Source: Chelonoidis abingdonii (Eukaryota > Chordata > Testudines > Testudinidae). From it: a stretch of DNA of 64,000 bases. The stretch covers positions 179,628,346 through 179,692,345 of the forward strand of contig NC_133769.1 of assembly GCF_003597395.2 (NCBI RefSeq), read 5' to 3'. Shown one piece after another: positions 1 through 11,918 of this stretch (position 1 is its first letter; each line of letters begins with the position of its first letter). The notes under the pieces were generated by a model, which was given only the letters and a program-made list of their open reading frames with translations, was not told where the DNA came from and ran no database searches. The translations under genes were made by a program, and so were the position numbers.

Positions 1-1633
1 CTGGCACCAGACTTGCCCTCCAGTGGATCCCAGTTAAAGGATTTAAAGTGTACTCATTCCAATTACAGGGCCTCAAAAGAGTCCTGTATTGTTATTTTTC
101 ATCACTACTGACTACAGATGAAAATGAGGGAGGACCAGAAGCCAAATTAGGAAAAGAACAAGTTAAAAATTACTTAGACAAATTAGATGTCTTCAAGTCA
201 CCAGGGCCTGGTGAAATGCATCCTAGAATACTCAAGGAGCTGATTGAGGAGATATCTGAGCCATTAGCGATTATCTTTGAAAAATCATGGAAGATGGGAG
301 AGAGTCCAGAGAACTGGAAAAGGGCAAATATGGTGCCAATCTATAAAAAGGGGAATCAGGACAACCCAGGGAATTACAGACCAGTCAGCTTAACTTCTGT
401 ACCCAGAAAGATAATGGACAAATAATTAAGGAATCAATTTGAAAACATCTAGAAGATAATAAGGTGATAAGTAACAGTCATCATGGCTTTGTCAAGAACA
501 AATCATGTCAAACCAACCTGATCACTTTCTTTGACAGGGTAACAAGTCTTGTAGATGGGGAAAGCAGTAGATATGGTATATCTTGACTTCAGTAAGGCTT
601 TTGATACTATCTCACATGACCGTCTCAAACAAACTAGGGAAATCCAACCTAGAAAGTAGTTATCAGTGGTGACAGTCATGCTGGAAAGGCATATCAAGTG
701 AGGTTCCACAGGGATCAGTTCTGGGTCTGGTTCTGTTCAATATCTTCATCAATTATTTAGATAATGGCACAGAAAGTACACTTATAAAGTTTGCAGATGA
801 TACCAAGCTGGAAGGGGTTGCAAGTACTTTGGAGGACAGGATTAAAATTCAAAATGATCTGGACAAACTGGAGAAATGGTCTGAAATAAATAGGATGAAA
901 TTCAATAAGGACAAATGCAAAGTACTCCATACAAAATGGGAAATGACCACCTAGGAAGGAGTACTGCAGAAACAGATCATAGTGGACCATAAGCTAAATA
1001 TGAGTCAACAGTGTAACACTGTTGAAAAAAAAAAAGCGAACGTTATTCTGGGATGTATTAGCAGGAGTGTTGTAAACAAGACACAAAAGTAATTCTTCCG
1101 CTCTATTCTGCACTGATTAGGCCTCAACTGGAGTATTGTGTCCAGTTCAGGGGACCACATTTCAGGAAGGATGTGGAAAAATTGGAGGAAGTCCAGAGAA
1201 GAGCAACGAAAATGATTAAAGGTCTAGAAAAGATGACCTATGAGGGAAGACTGAAAAAAATTGGGTTTGTTTAGTCTGGAAAGGAGAAGACTGAGAGGGA
1301 CATAACCATTTCCAAGTACATAAAAGGTTGTCACAAGGAGAAGAGAAAAGAATTGGACGTAACCTCTGAGGATAGGACAAGAAGCAATGGGCTTAAACTG
1401 CTGCAAGGGAGGTTTAGGTTGGATATTAGGAAAAACTTCCTAATGGTCATGGTGGTTAAGCACTGGAATAAATTGCCTAGGGAGGCTGTGGAATCTCCAT
1501 TACTGTCGAACCTGCTCTTAAAAATCTCCAAACATCTGTCAGGCATGATCTAGATAATACTTAGTCCTGCCATGAGTGCAGAGGACTGGACTAGGTTATC
1601 TCTCATGGTCCCTTCCAGTCCAATGATTCTATG
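1..1633 (+). mobile_element. CR1-type LINE, 3' portion
   Basis: This is the distal part of a CR1 non-LTR retrotransposon, which moves by target-primed reverse transcription. The plus strand reads through reverse-transcriptase blocks in order: a segment ending in the NYRPVSLTSV motif (about 360-405), the YLDFSKAFD motif (about 579-607) and the FADD catalytic motif (790-801), then the CR1 C-terminal region and 3' UTR. The unit ends in ATTCTATG at 1626-1633, the signature 3' end of CR1. The endonuclease part is absent and would lie left of the window or was lost by 5' truncation. Frames change and stops occur after position 425, so it is dead. Family assignment is secure; subfamily cannot be given. 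Confidence 0.92.
48..425 (+). pseudogene. CR1 reverse transcriptase fragment (N-terminal RT blocks)
   Basis: A 125-codon open stretch whose residues about 30-125 match the start of the CR1 reverse-transcriptase domain, including GPGEMHPRIL, IFEKSW and the block NYRPVSLTSVPRKIMDK just before the stop. The ATG at 48 is not a real start; the preceding residues are not RT-like. The reading frame stops at 423-425 within the RT, and the rest of the domain (YLDFSKAFD, FADD) continues downstream in other frames. It is a fragment of a dead LINE protein that would act in the nucleus on the element's own RNA. Confidence 0.85.
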
Positions 1634-1674
1634 TTAGCATCACCCTTTATTAAATGATAATGTTATTCATTGTG

Positions 1675-2365
1675 TAACCAGGCACAGACTCGCCCGACGG
1701 TGCCTCCTGCTGGTCATCTTGGGGAATTAGCTTTCAGCCTTCAGAGAGCCCCCTATCGGCCGGTGTCACACTACCACTGGCCCCCATGTCCCTCCCAGAT
1801 CCCAGGTGACCCTTTCACTGGGTGCTGCCTCCTGGCAGTACCTCTACTGTTTCTCCAGGTCTCCCCACTCAGGGGAACTCCCACCCACAACCCCTCACCT
1901 CAGTCGTAGGCAACTGCCAATCACCAACTCACCCCCACACCCTGAGGCAGACTGCAGTATAAGCCACTCATCACAGGTCTGGACCTGCTGCCTCTACCTA
2001 TTGGTGAACTGCCCCTTTGCAATCCCAATACTTGTCTTAGGCCCTCAGCTAGGCCCGCAGCCTGGGGGTGTTTCCAGGCTGGAGCTCCCCAGCTCCTCTA
2101 GCCTTCCCCCAGCCCTGCTCCACTCCCAGTACCCTGCTCAGCTCCCTAGCAGCCAGGCCCTTCTCTCTCTACAAGCAGAGAGAGAGTATTTGGGCTTCTG
2201 GCTCGCAGTCTCTTATAGGGACCAGCTGGGCCTGATTGGGGCATGGCCCTAGCTGTTACTGCCTTCTTCAGTCAGCCCAGGCTTTTCTTCACAGCCTCAG
2301 CCCTCTCCCAGGGCTGGCTTTAACCCTTCTAGGGATGGAGCGGACAACCACACACCGCCCTCAAA
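1675..2365 (-). repeat. LTR-like repeat, copy A (antisense)
   Basis: This stretch aligns along most of its length with 7738-8452: shared blocks include the gcctcctgctggt start, the 'tccctccc...cccag' block, 'cagactgcagtat', 'gccactcatcacagg' and the block ending in 'ggggcatggcc'. On the minus strand both copies carry a TATA-like box (TATAAGAG at about 2212-2219 here), and copy A has a CCAAT motif about 20 bases upstream. That layout fits a solo LTR in antisense orientation. The exact ends and a target duplication were not found, so the class (gypsy or ERV) is open. Confidence 0.55.
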
Positions 2366-2960
2366 ACTCCCAGCCTTGGGGATGGGGGGCGGTATGGGGG
2401 GACTCATGGCCTGGGCTCTCTGAAATTGGCCCTCCAGGGCCACCTGCTTCCTCTCCGTAGAGCTTCCATCTTTCCCTTGCCTTGCTTCTTGACTCTCTTG
2501 CCATTCGCAGTGACTATTTTCTGTTTTTCTTCTAGACTAAGGAATAAGGATTGTATGGGTTTAGAGGCTTTTCTTGTAGCTGTAGGTGTAAAATGCCTAG
2601 CTTGTGTCTGTAATTGGCTTAGTAGCTCTAATTTCTCCCTTTTTATTATCTTTGAATTGTTTGTCAGGTGTTGTCTCCGAATTGACAGCTGTAGTGGTGG
2701 TAAATGGTTTGACTGAAGGAGGGTTAGTCTAAATTGTGGCAGGATCATTTATGAGTGTCTTTCCTCTCCCGTTAGGTCCCAGTTCTACTCCCACTGAAGG
2801 CAATGGAAAAACTCCTTCCACAGTAAAAGAACAGTAGTTTTAGCATCAAAATATGCAGGGTTTAGAATAAAGTAAAAGCCTCTCTAGATCAGCCAGCACT
2901 GTATGATCGAGCCATTTCAAGGCTACATGTTACAGATAAGTGGTTTTTAGTTGTGCATGG
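2366..2960. other. No recognised gene
   Basis: Mixed sequence with short unremarkable open frames on both strands. Nothing recognisable was seen. Confidence 0.5.
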
Positions 2961-2969
2961 TTTCTTCAA

Positions 2970-5340
2970 TGGTTCAGTGTGTCCACACTAATCAGTCTGG
3001 CTTGTGCACACCAGTTCAGCACACCCAGTGCTCCCTCCAATTCTTACTGTTCTAGTGCATTGTAGGTCTCCCAGGTACCTATTCCATAGTTCCTGCATTC
3101 TTCAGACGGGGCTTCTAAAATAAACTGAAAAATATTGTAGCACTACAGAGGCCTTCTGGGAGATTGGATGAAGGTCCCAGAATTCACTGTAGATTGTCAT
3201 CTTTTTCTGTACTGTCTCCATCCTGGACCACATCTCATCCTGGACCACCTGCGTCATCTCTTTGCAGTGGTATCAGAAGTGGGGCTTACTGAGCAATGCA
3301 AAAACAAAATGGTACCTGCAGCTCAAAGTTAGCAGTAGGCATTCAGCTATGAATGGGGACTGCCAAAAAGCAAGAACTAGTGGACTCTGGTGTCACTGAG
3401 GTCAAAGAGTCTAGGCTGCAACTGCCGATGCTATTCAGGGGTTGAGACAAATATTGGGATGCCAACATCCAGTGCTTAATTTGTAATGAAAACAGTGCCA
3501 AGGCTCAAGCAATTAGGTGTCAGATCAGGATCACATCCAATAGCTGGTAGAAGAGTGTCAAACTGAAGACCCCTAGAGTGTAGGAGAAATAACAGCTGAC
3601 TGTGCAAGGAGACCTTTTCCTCTCACTGGAGTGAGCTTATCCTACCACAGGAATGCCAGGCTGTCTGAAAGAGAGTTTGGGTCACCATGAACAAGAGAAT
3701 GGTAACTGCTCTGTGGAAGCTGTAAATGCAGGCAATTACTGATCTGGGGGACATCCATTTGGAATTGGGAAACGCTCCGTGCAGGCTGCTGTGCTGGCGA
3801 CAGAATTGTGTATGGCAATATGTAAGCTACTGCTGGGTCATGTGACAAACACACAAAACTTCCCTGACATCATCGTGGGGCGGGAGGGTTAAAAGCTGGG
3901 TTTCTCAAAGAGGAATGAAGCCAATGATGGCACTCATTCCTGTTTGTACTCCCCCATGCAAGCCAGCACAATGTGTCATCTGAAAAGAATGCTACTCCCC
4001 AATGATGAAATCCTTAGTGGATTTCTGCAGTTGGTTCCTAAATACGTTGGTTTGCCTGGCAACCTGCATGCTGTCTGCATCATCAAGAACTATATGCGAA
4101 TGGCATACTCGTCCTAGCTCACACCATAAATATCCATGTGGAGCTGTAACCACATGGCGATTCTCAAAGGCCTCATACCCACCGCTGCCTCTGGCTTGTG
4201 AAACCCTACCCTGATTTCATCAACATTACTTCAGTCGAGGCAGGGGTACAATGGTGGGTAAGTGTGAGAATTTGGAAGGCAGAAGGCAAAATGGAGGTGT
4301 CTTCTGACGATCACTGCTGTTGAAAAATCTCTCTTATTTTTCCTCCACTCCTATTAGTTCAACCTGCTGTATTGTGCATATTTGTTTTCTTAGAGAATAA
4401 GGGAAGATAGCGAGGAGAAAACCAAAGCTGAGGAGGTTATTGAATTTACCAGAAAAAGCATGTATCTGTGGTTCAGGACTACACAGCAACTGCATACCTT
4501 CAGGTCCTACCACTCTCCCCATATGTTGGGACTGCCAGTATTTTCTTGGGGACAGTGGATGTTTTGAGCCAGAGTGTGTTCCAGCTCACTGAAGAAGAGG
4601 CAGGTTTGCCTTTCTGGAGCAAAGTTCCAGTTACTGTCCTGGGCCTTAATGAACTTCACCAGCTCTGATATTAGTCCTAGTGAGACCTGGCACTGCACTT
4701 CATCTCAAGATAGGCCAGCTAAAGGGGCACCTTTGCACGTACTAAGATGTTCCAGATACTGGAGTTCAGCTCACAGTAGACCCCTACACTGCCCCAGATA
4801 CCAGAGGAGGATGCTAACATCCACCTTGGACCAGCTGGCAGTACCATCGCAGGAAGACTTTACAGTGGCAGGCATTATTTCAAAATCCAAAAGCCACAAG
4901 TGGAACAAGAACATGGCTCTTACACAGAAGTGGATGCTGGCAACAAGGTAAATACTAGAGTTAGCTTATGTAAGTGTGGGGTATAGTTTTCAGGTAAGAG
5001 TCTTCCTGGACTGTTGCACCACAGAATCCCTGGGAGCACAGAGTGCAGACAGACCATTACTCAGCATGCTACTGAGAGGCAGGCAGTGGTATCGTGTGAC
5101 AGCGCTGGGTGGACCAAATCAACTGGGCAGCTGGAACATCTCATCGGCTCATAATGAGAAATAGAAACAGCTCAAACTGAATCGCGATGGGTGGGGACAC
5201 GTATAAGACTTGCCTGGAACTTGTACAGCTGTAACTGTACTTGTGTGACACTTGTGAAACATTAGGAAATCTCTCTGTATGGCCACAAAGTATTCCCGTT
5301 CTTTGTACTGGGGCCACAAATATTTTTAATGCCAATGGAC
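2970..5340 (+). mobile_element. Degenerate PIF/Harbinger DNA transposon (approximate limits)
   Basis: The core at 3990-4420 reads as a Harbinger-type transposase (separate entry). The outer limits are inferred, not seen: the stretch around 2990-3110 has phrases found at Harbinger ends, such as a 'gcattgtaggtctcccaggtacc' block, but I did not find matching inverted termini. The part from about 4670 to 5335 has no assignment. Confidence 0.4.
3990..4420 (+). pseudogene. PIF/Harbinger transposase remnant (HARBI1-like)
   Basis: In one plus-strand frame, two blocks typical of PIF/Harbinger (DDE_Tnp_4) transposases line up 76 codons apart. KYVGLPGNLHAVCIIKNYM (4040-4096) corresponds to the block around the second catalytic aspartate, here replaced by alanine. 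EFGRQKAKWRCLL (4268-4306) is the block with the catalytic glutamate. In-frame stops lie between and after them. A further block at about 4355-4400 resembles the family's C-terminal 'xCxLHN' region. The protein would have cut and pasted its own element in the nucleus. It is dead and old. The assignment rests on motif spacing and is moderately secure. Confidence 0.55.
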
Positions 5341-5990
5341 CTTGGATGAGCCAATGTTTTATATAGTGAAGTACAATCAGTAGCCCACCCTTCTCTCACA
5401 TTTGTCAGAAGGGAGAGCACAGCATTATTCCCTCCTTCCCTGTGCTATGCTGCCACAGTTGTCGTCAACAGGTATGCTTGAATTTGCCCCTCCCAACCCA
5501 CTATAAAGAAGATGGGGCAGCTGACATGGGGTTCTCTGTGACAGGTCCAGGACTCACAAACGTGCTCCCCCCTTGAAATTACCTATACTTGGTGACATTC
5601 TGGTCATGCTGCAAAAGACCTGATTTTCTTTTTCTGGAGGGGGCTGAGGGTGTGCTTCCCATGACAATGAATGGGTGGGAAAGAGCTTTTTCTTTGAGCT
5701 GGCAGTACTCATTTTTGAATAATTATTAAGGCTACCAGGGTTTTGTTATCACATTAAATATATGTCAGGGCACCTATAGTCTTGTATTGGCATCTTTTTA
5801 TTTTTTAATTAAAAATATATGCAAAAAGCCAGATGCCACTCTTTGCTCTCTACTGTTTCATCATCACTTCTATCCAGAGCTCTCAAGCATACCAGATTTT
5901 ACAGTGCGTTCTGCAAGTGAAGCTGAAACAGAGTGTTAGTTAAACCAGATAAGAGAGTGGCTCCAAATTTCCTGCTGTCTAGGGGAAGGT
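5341..5990. other. No recognised gene; AT-rich
   Basis: No coding or repeat signature recognised. An AT-rich patch lies near 5740-5825. Confidence 0.5.
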
Positions 5991-5994
5991 GCAC

Positions 5995-6240
5995 AGAGCT
6001 AGGAGCCAGAAAATCATGAACTCTGGTTTGTTCTCTACTGACTACCATTTGTATTTCATAGCACTTCATAACCCTTATGACTGATCAAGACCATGTACCC
6101 CTCTCCTTCCAGACAAGTATTAGCCCCTCCAATTTTACAAATGAAGTAATGGAAAGGTTTCACATGATCACCTCAGGTAGTGCTAAGAGAATCCAAATCT
6201 CTAAGATGGTAAATGGATTTTAGCCTGCCACCAATGCTAC
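5995..6240 (-). repeat. MIR/L2-like SINE remnant
   Basis: Contains blurred blocks of the 3' half of MIR-type SINEs in reverse orientation, such as 'attttacaaatgaagtaatgg' followed by a run matching the 'gtgactt..ccaaggtcac' region only weakly. Highly diverged, so the call is tentative. Confidence 0.35.
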
Positions 6241-6251
6241 TTTTCAGGCCC

Positions 6252-6561
6252 CAGGGGTCGGCAACCTTTCAGAAATGGTGTGCCAAGTCTTGATTTATTC
6301 ACGCTAATTTAAGGTTTCGCGTGCCAGTAATACATTTTAACGTTTTTAGAAGGTCTCTTTCTATAAATCTATAATATATAACTAAACTATTGTTTTATGT
6401 CAAGTAAATAAGGTTTTTAAAATGTTTAAGAAGCTTCATTTAAAATTAAATTAAAATGCAGAGTCCCCTGGACCGATGGCCAGGACCCAGGCAGCGCGAG
6501 TGCCACTGAAATCAGCTTGAGTGTCGCCTTTGGCATGCGTGCCACAGGTTGCCTACCCCTG
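6252..6561. mobile_element. Non-autonomous hAT element
   Basis: The left end reads CAGGGGTCGGCAACCT and the right end, read in reverse complement, CAGGGGTAGGCAACCT: a 16-bp inverted repeat with one mismatch that starts with CAG, as in hAT transposons. The interior is AT-rich and non-coding. The 8-bp flanks (tcaggccc and ggttacac) do not match, so the target duplication has decayed or one flank was rearranged. It would have been mobilised by a hAT transposase supplied elsewhere. Confidence 0.8.
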
Positions 6562-7328
6562 GGTTACACCTATGTGATTTGATGAACCTATTGCTAGCTA
6601 CTGCTGTGACCTCTAGACCTCCCTTCCGAGACCAGGGGATAGAACCCAGGAATCTTGATTTCCAATATTCTACTGCTCTCTGGCAGAAACTTTGTAACTA
6701 CTTGGCAAATTGTGAGTCAAGTCACTCTCAACTAGTAGATCTCCATACCAACAACAATTATTCCTGTAGCTCTCCTCCTAGCATGCTTTACCAGGAATCT
6801 CAAGAGTGAGAGTTCAATCTTTCCCAGTGACTCATTTAGGTGGACCTTATATTTGCATACAAACTTGTTTTTCCAGTTTTCTTTTTTAAGGGTTTATTAA
6901 ATTCACACATTCAGAACATCCTTTAAAACTAAAACTTAACAAATCTGTCAAATATGATGCAACAAAATACAGGTGTACCACACAGGTCATTTTTCACACA
7001 CTTTGACTGATGGTGTCCCACACACGCAGGTTTGAAAATTAAGAGGTATGTTTATATCATAATAGGAATCAGGAGCAGCACAGGGATGGCAGCCATGGTT
7101 CATCTTCAATGCTTGACTGCGGGTGTGCAGTACAGGGGTCACACTACAAAATGCTTTAGTCAAGAGGGGAATAGAACCTATTACCCCTTTTCTGTGATTG
7201 TTCCTCATCTTTTCAACTTTGACTGTTCTTGTCAACCTGCTTCTGGTGGTATTTGCTGCAAGGGGTTGCTGTTGATCTGCATCCTGCTTCCTTGCCTGGC
7301 CTAAATTCTGTGGTACTTGCCCCACAAA
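6562..7328. other. No recognised gene
   Basis: Short open frames on both strands (for example about 7000-7320) carry no recognised domain. No RNA gene seen. Confidence 0.5.
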
Positions 7329-7700
7329 CTAGGGTTGCCAATAGTCTTATATTATGAGGGAAGTCCCTTATTTAAATAAAAAATTGCCTGTCCCAGAATA
7401 AATTAGTATGGAATGCCTTTCAGCCTGCACTTCAGCAAGGGGTGTGGTGCTGCCAGAGCAGTCCAGAGTCCAGACTGCTCCAGCAGCAATACCCACCCCC
7501 CTGCCACACACACACGTGAAATGCAAGATAAAAGGCATGTGTGATGCTCTCAAGGGGTAGCCAGGCTTGGGAGGCACCTCACCAATGCCTGCTCTTTGCA
7601 TGAGGAAGTGTTGTCTGTGACTGATGTGGCTCAGCTCCCTGAAACCACCAGCCTCTAGCAGCACAAAACACTACCTTCCAGACCTCCATATCTAGCTCTC
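7329..7700 (+). mobile_element. Left end of a hAT-like element (tentative)
   Basis: Begins with 'ctagggttgccaatagtct' followed by 'tattatgagggaagtcccttattt', a start I associate with hAT-type repeats in turtles and similar to the CAGGGTTGCCA terminus at 11918. No right terminus was found; the right boundary given is arbitrary. Confidence 0.4.
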
Positions 7701-7737
7701 TCAGTACAGGTATGTAAACCAGCGGACTCATCCTCTG

Positions 7738-8452
7738 CAGCGCCTCCTGCTGGTGACTTCCTGGAAGTAGTTCATTCCAGCTCTGGAGCATCCTCTGCAG
7801 GTCAGTGATCCGCCTGTCCTCTGGCCCCCGTGTCCCTCCCTGGACCCCAGTGCCCCTTTAACTGGGGTGCTGCCCTATGGCAGTATCCCACCAATCTGGC
7901 TCTCCCCACAGGGAACCGCGAACCCACTATCCCCACTTCAGCTCAGTTTTGGCTACTGCCCAGTCTCCGTCTAGCCCCCATTCACTAGGGCAGACTGCAG
8001 TATCAGCCACTCATCATAGGCAAAGGGGTCTGGACTGACTGCCTTTACCCACCCTCAGGCTGCCCCTCTGCAAGCCCAATACCTAGGTGGGCCTAGAACT
8101 AGGACCTGCAGCCTGGAGAGTTGCTAGCATAGAGCTTCCCAGCTCCTAAGGCCTTTCCCTAGCCCTGCCTTACTCTAGGTCCCCTGACTAAGTTCCCCGC
8201 CAGCCAGCCTGACTGACTGACTGACTGACTGACCTGCCTCCTCCTCCAGTCAGAGGGAAACTGCTGCTTCTGGCTTACCTGGCCTTCTTATAAGGCCCTG
8301 TTGCTCAGTTTGGGGCATGGCCTGAGCTGTAGCCACTTCCCCCAAACAGCCAGGGTTTTACCTTGCCCAGCCCCAGCCCTCTGCCGGACTTTTCCAATCC
8401 CTCCAGGGTCAGAGTGGGTGCTAAGCCCGCTACAAGATAGCAATAGGCACAC
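7738..8452 (-). repeat. LTR-like repeat, copy B (antisense)
   Basis: Second copy of the repeat at 1675-2365, in the same orientation. On the minus strand it has a TATA-like CTTATAAG at about 8286-8293 in the same place as the TATAAGAG of copy A. It also contains a short run of CTGA tetranucleotides at about 8210-8232. Read as an antisense solo LTR; termini and target duplication were not resolved. Confidence 0.55.
8208..8233. repeat. Tetranucleotide microsatellite (CTGA)n
   Basis: About six tandem CTGA units inside LTR-like copy B. Copy A has no such run at the matching point, so the expansion arose after the copies split. Confidence 0.9.
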
Positions 8453-9237
8453 ACCAACCCCTGAGTCCTCCAGGCATTCCCTGTAGTATCCACCCCCTGA
8501 TCCACTGAACACTCACAATTACCAGGCCTGCTGTTCCCAAAGGAACAGTACCCCACAGCTTATTAGTTATACCTAAGAACATAGCTCTGCTAAATGCACA
8601 GCACTTAAGATATATTTGTAGGAAAAACAAGAATAAGTTTAGAGATTCAAGTGAGTGACTAAGAATATTGGAAACAAATGGTTACATACAAAACAAAATC
8701 ATAACATGTTGTCTAGAGACTAAACTTAACTGATAAGTTAGTCTCCTGTCTAAAGAAGGATATCTCACCCAAAGTTCTCACTAGTGTTTTCAACCAAGCC
8801 TGGCTAAGACCCCTATTTTGTGATGCAAACTCACTGTCCATTTACTTCCGAGGGGAGAATTGATAAGGTGTCTTCTTTGACCCCCAAATACGCCAGAACA
8901 TCTCAAGATAGGGTTCTGCCCTTGCTGCTTACCTCTTCCTGTTACTTTTCTGTCTTTGATGTTTTTTTACAGTCCTTCATTAGCATTTGGTTCAGACTGA
9001 GTGGAGGCCCGTTGTGAATCACACAATACTCAATTTACATGTAAATAGACAGAAGGATAAACATCTCTTGTCTGAAAGAAAACTTGCTTTTCACCTTTGC
9101 TGGTGACCAGTCACTAGATATAGACCTGAAGAACATAATTTTCAATGTAGGTATGTAACTCCTCACATAACCTCCATACATGTGGTGGAAAGGGTAGCTG
9201 GTCCTCTGTGACTGAAATAGGTCCAGCACTCCTGTGT
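8453..9237. other. No recognised gene
   Basis: May include internal or flanking sequence of the LTR-like unit to its left, but no gag or pol motif is visible in six frames. Confidence 0.45.
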
Positions 9238-9245
9238 CAGAGCAG

Positions 9246-9810
9246 GAGGGGTGAAAGTAACTTACAGGACTTACCGGTACTGCCAGAGTCCTGAGGGAGC
9301 ATGGCCTCTCAAGATTTAAAGGCCCTGGGGCACCAGCTGTGGTTGGGAGTCCCAGGGCCTTTAAATCAACCGGGGGTCCCAGCTGCAGAGGTGGCTGGGA
9401 GAGCCCCCTAGGGCTCAGAGGCAAATTAAAGGGCCTGGGGCTCTGGCCACCAGGGGGAACCCCAAGCTTTGCGGGGCTAGGGCAGGGATTTAAAGGGCCC
9501 AGACCTCCTGCCACTGAGGGAAGCCCTGAGCCCTTTAAATCCTGGTCCCAGCCCGGCCACCAGAACCGTGGCTGGGATTCAAAGAGTTCTGGGCTGCCCG
9601 CAGCCGCGGGGAGCTCTGAGCCCTTTAAATCCTGGCCCCAGCCCTGCCGCTGGAGCTGCGGCCAGGATTGAAAGGGCTCTGGGCTGCCCGCAGCTGCGGG
9701 CAGTCCAGTGCCCTTTCAATCCCCACCATGGAAGCTGGTACTGTCCAGCACGGCGTACTGGCTCTTGCCGGTATGCCGTAGCAGACCAGACCGGCTTACT
9801 TTCACCTCTG
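9246..9810. mobile_element. hAT MITE with GC-rich palindromic core
   Basis: The two ends are inverted repeats (gaggggtgaaag at left; cagaggtgaaag as reverse complement of the right end; 10 of 12 match). The element is flanked by a perfect 8-bp target duplication, cagagcag at 9238-9245 and 9811-9818. An 8-bp duplication and CAG terminus indicate hAT. The core repeats the motif gccctttaaat and its inverse atttaaagggc, embedded in GC-rich segments, about eight times between 9310 and 9722. No transposase is encoded. Confidence 0.85.
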
Positions 9811-10240
9811 CAGAGCAGGTGCTCTGAATTGAACCAATTAAGCCAGTGAGGCTGCAGCTGGTCTATAAATGGTCAGAGGGCATTTAAGGGGGGCATGGCA
9901 GGAAGGGGAACTGTAGAGTGAAGCCATAAGTAGTGCTCCCTGAAGAAAGGTGTTGGGTCTGGGGAAGAAGACCCATCTGAGGCCATACTGGGCTGTGCCC
10001 AGCTTAAGGCTGGATGGAGATTTGTTTTTGTGTTTGCTTTATTTGGCACTTTATAAATAAATAAACCACACCCTAGCAAGGGCTGTGGCTAAATGAGAGG
10101 CTGTGTGGGGTTTGTTTAAGGAACCCTGAAGAAGGGGAAAATGGGTGGGGCACACTAGAGGCACCCTTGGCCATGAGGAGGTGCTCAGGTGGTGATCACT
10201 ATGTTCCTATGCATTTTGCAATGATATTAATAATGATTGG
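9811..10240 (+). repeat. Possible LTR or promoter-bearing repeat
   Basis: A CCAAT-like 'gaaccaattaagc' (about 9830) is followed by a TATA-like 'tctataaatgg' (about 9861) and, about 190 bases on, an AATAAA cluster at about 10055-10063. This order resembles U3-R of an LTR. No TG...CA ends, target duplication or partner copy were found, so this is a guess from motif order. Confidence 0.35.
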
Positions 10241-11619
10241 GACACTGGTTTTTATAGGAGATCTCAAGTGATACTCTGTGGTGAACTAGAATGGTGCCTA
10301 CCAGACCCAGGAGGAGATCTGTGTAACCGCTATATACCCCCTCTGTGCTTTTGGCATTTGGCATTCAGAAAGGCCTGGGTCACAGCATCCTGTACTGATT
10401 TAGAATGCTGATGGAAGGGTAGCCAGGCCAAATTTAAGTGGCGTTGGTAATAGAGAGGTGACTGGGCCAAATATGATTGGCTATGCAACCTGGTGCATGT
10501 TCTTGCACCATCACTCAAATTTGGCTCAGCTGTCCCTCTGTCATGTATATTCCATGTTTTTGAAAGACAATGCTGGCAACCGTACCAACAACACTCCTAT
10601 TTAATGTCAAGCTGGTACTTGACATTCTGGTACAGCTATTTGTGGAAAGACAATTGCAACAGATGTTTGGGCCGCTTATAAGACTACTGGCACTATATGC
10701 TTGTTTTTTAAAGCTGCTGTAACTTCAGGTACAAATCTGAATTTAATTGCACACCTAATTTGCATGTTCAGTTGCCATGAGAGTAGCTACCTGATTTGCA
10801 TCAATAGCTGCATAGGCAAATTACACACTTTTTCACAAGTCTGGTTGTCCCTGTGCATGCCCACACCCTTGGCTCTTGGGAGAGGAAACATGGACAAGGA
10901 GATGATGCCGCAGGAGCAGCATCCAACAGTTTCTGGGAATTTCATGCTGCCTGTCATCTGATGCACAAACTGAGGGTGGTTATAGATGAGTGGCACACCA
11001 GCTTCTTTACTCTCTCTAGGGTTTCCACCACAGCACGTGCTGTAGGTTTGCTTTTCACACATTGTAAACTTCATCTTTTCTTTTCCACTGATAAAGCTCC
11101 AGAAAATGCACTCTCCCCAAAATCTCACAAGCATGATATTTTGATCAAAAGGGACTTTTTGTCTGATGCACTGAGGCAGATAAGAAGTCTCCAGAAATTT
11201 CACAGAAAATGGAATCAGAATCAGCTGGAGGAGAGGAATGGCAGCATTTTACACCAACATGTCCTCACCAGTTTGACACAGCTCTGATCCTCTTTCCCTT
11301 GTGCGGGTTGGGTTGCTAGGAGAGGAAAGCTCTGCCCTCATAATAAGTATGCCTAGCTCTCTCTGCTGTTTATTCAGTTCAGCTCCACCTGTTGGTTACA
11401 ATAACAAACTGCACCATTTCATCACACTGTATTACACCACCATAAAACAATGAAATGGCAACATATATGTTTCCCCCTCAGTTTGAAAAGACGTAAGGAT
11501 ACCCTTATACTACACTGGTTCAGAAACTGCCATTTGTAATAGTCCCTTTTCTACCTATAACCACACTTTAAAGAGTACAATAACCTTGCTTACAGAGAGT
11601 TCTAGGAGCATCAAGCCTG
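10241..11619. other. No recognised gene
   Basis: The longest open frames (10853-11287 plus, 10787-11203 minus, about 140 codons each) overlap each other antisense and show no known motif. I regard both as chance. Confidence 0.5.
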
Positions 11620-11918
11620 CAGTTTTGCCAACCCTAAGTGTTCAAAAATCATGATTCAGGACCTCCAGAATCAGGAGATTGTCTTAAAAATCATAAGATT
11701 ATTTTTTAAAATACACTTTTGATTCTTTTTATTTGTCTTCCAGTGTTTTGAGCCTTTGGGGTGCAGCTGGGTCACATTTTTCAACTTTTTCTCCACAACT
11801 TGGAAGGCTAGAAACTTACTTTTTTAAAAGTAAAAGCTGAAATGTTCACAAAATCTTATGAATCCAGGAGCTGGGGCTTTAAGAAAAATATCTGCTATCA
11901 TGAGAGATGGCAACCCTG
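11620..11918. mobile_element. hAT-like MITE
   Basis: Left end cagttttgccaac and reverse-complemented right end cagggttgccatc form a degenerate inverted repeat beginning with CAG. The interior has a weak internal palindrome rich in 'aaaatcataagatt'/'aatcttatgaatc'. The 8-bp flanks do not match well. Probable hAT-type element, old. Confidence 0.5.
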
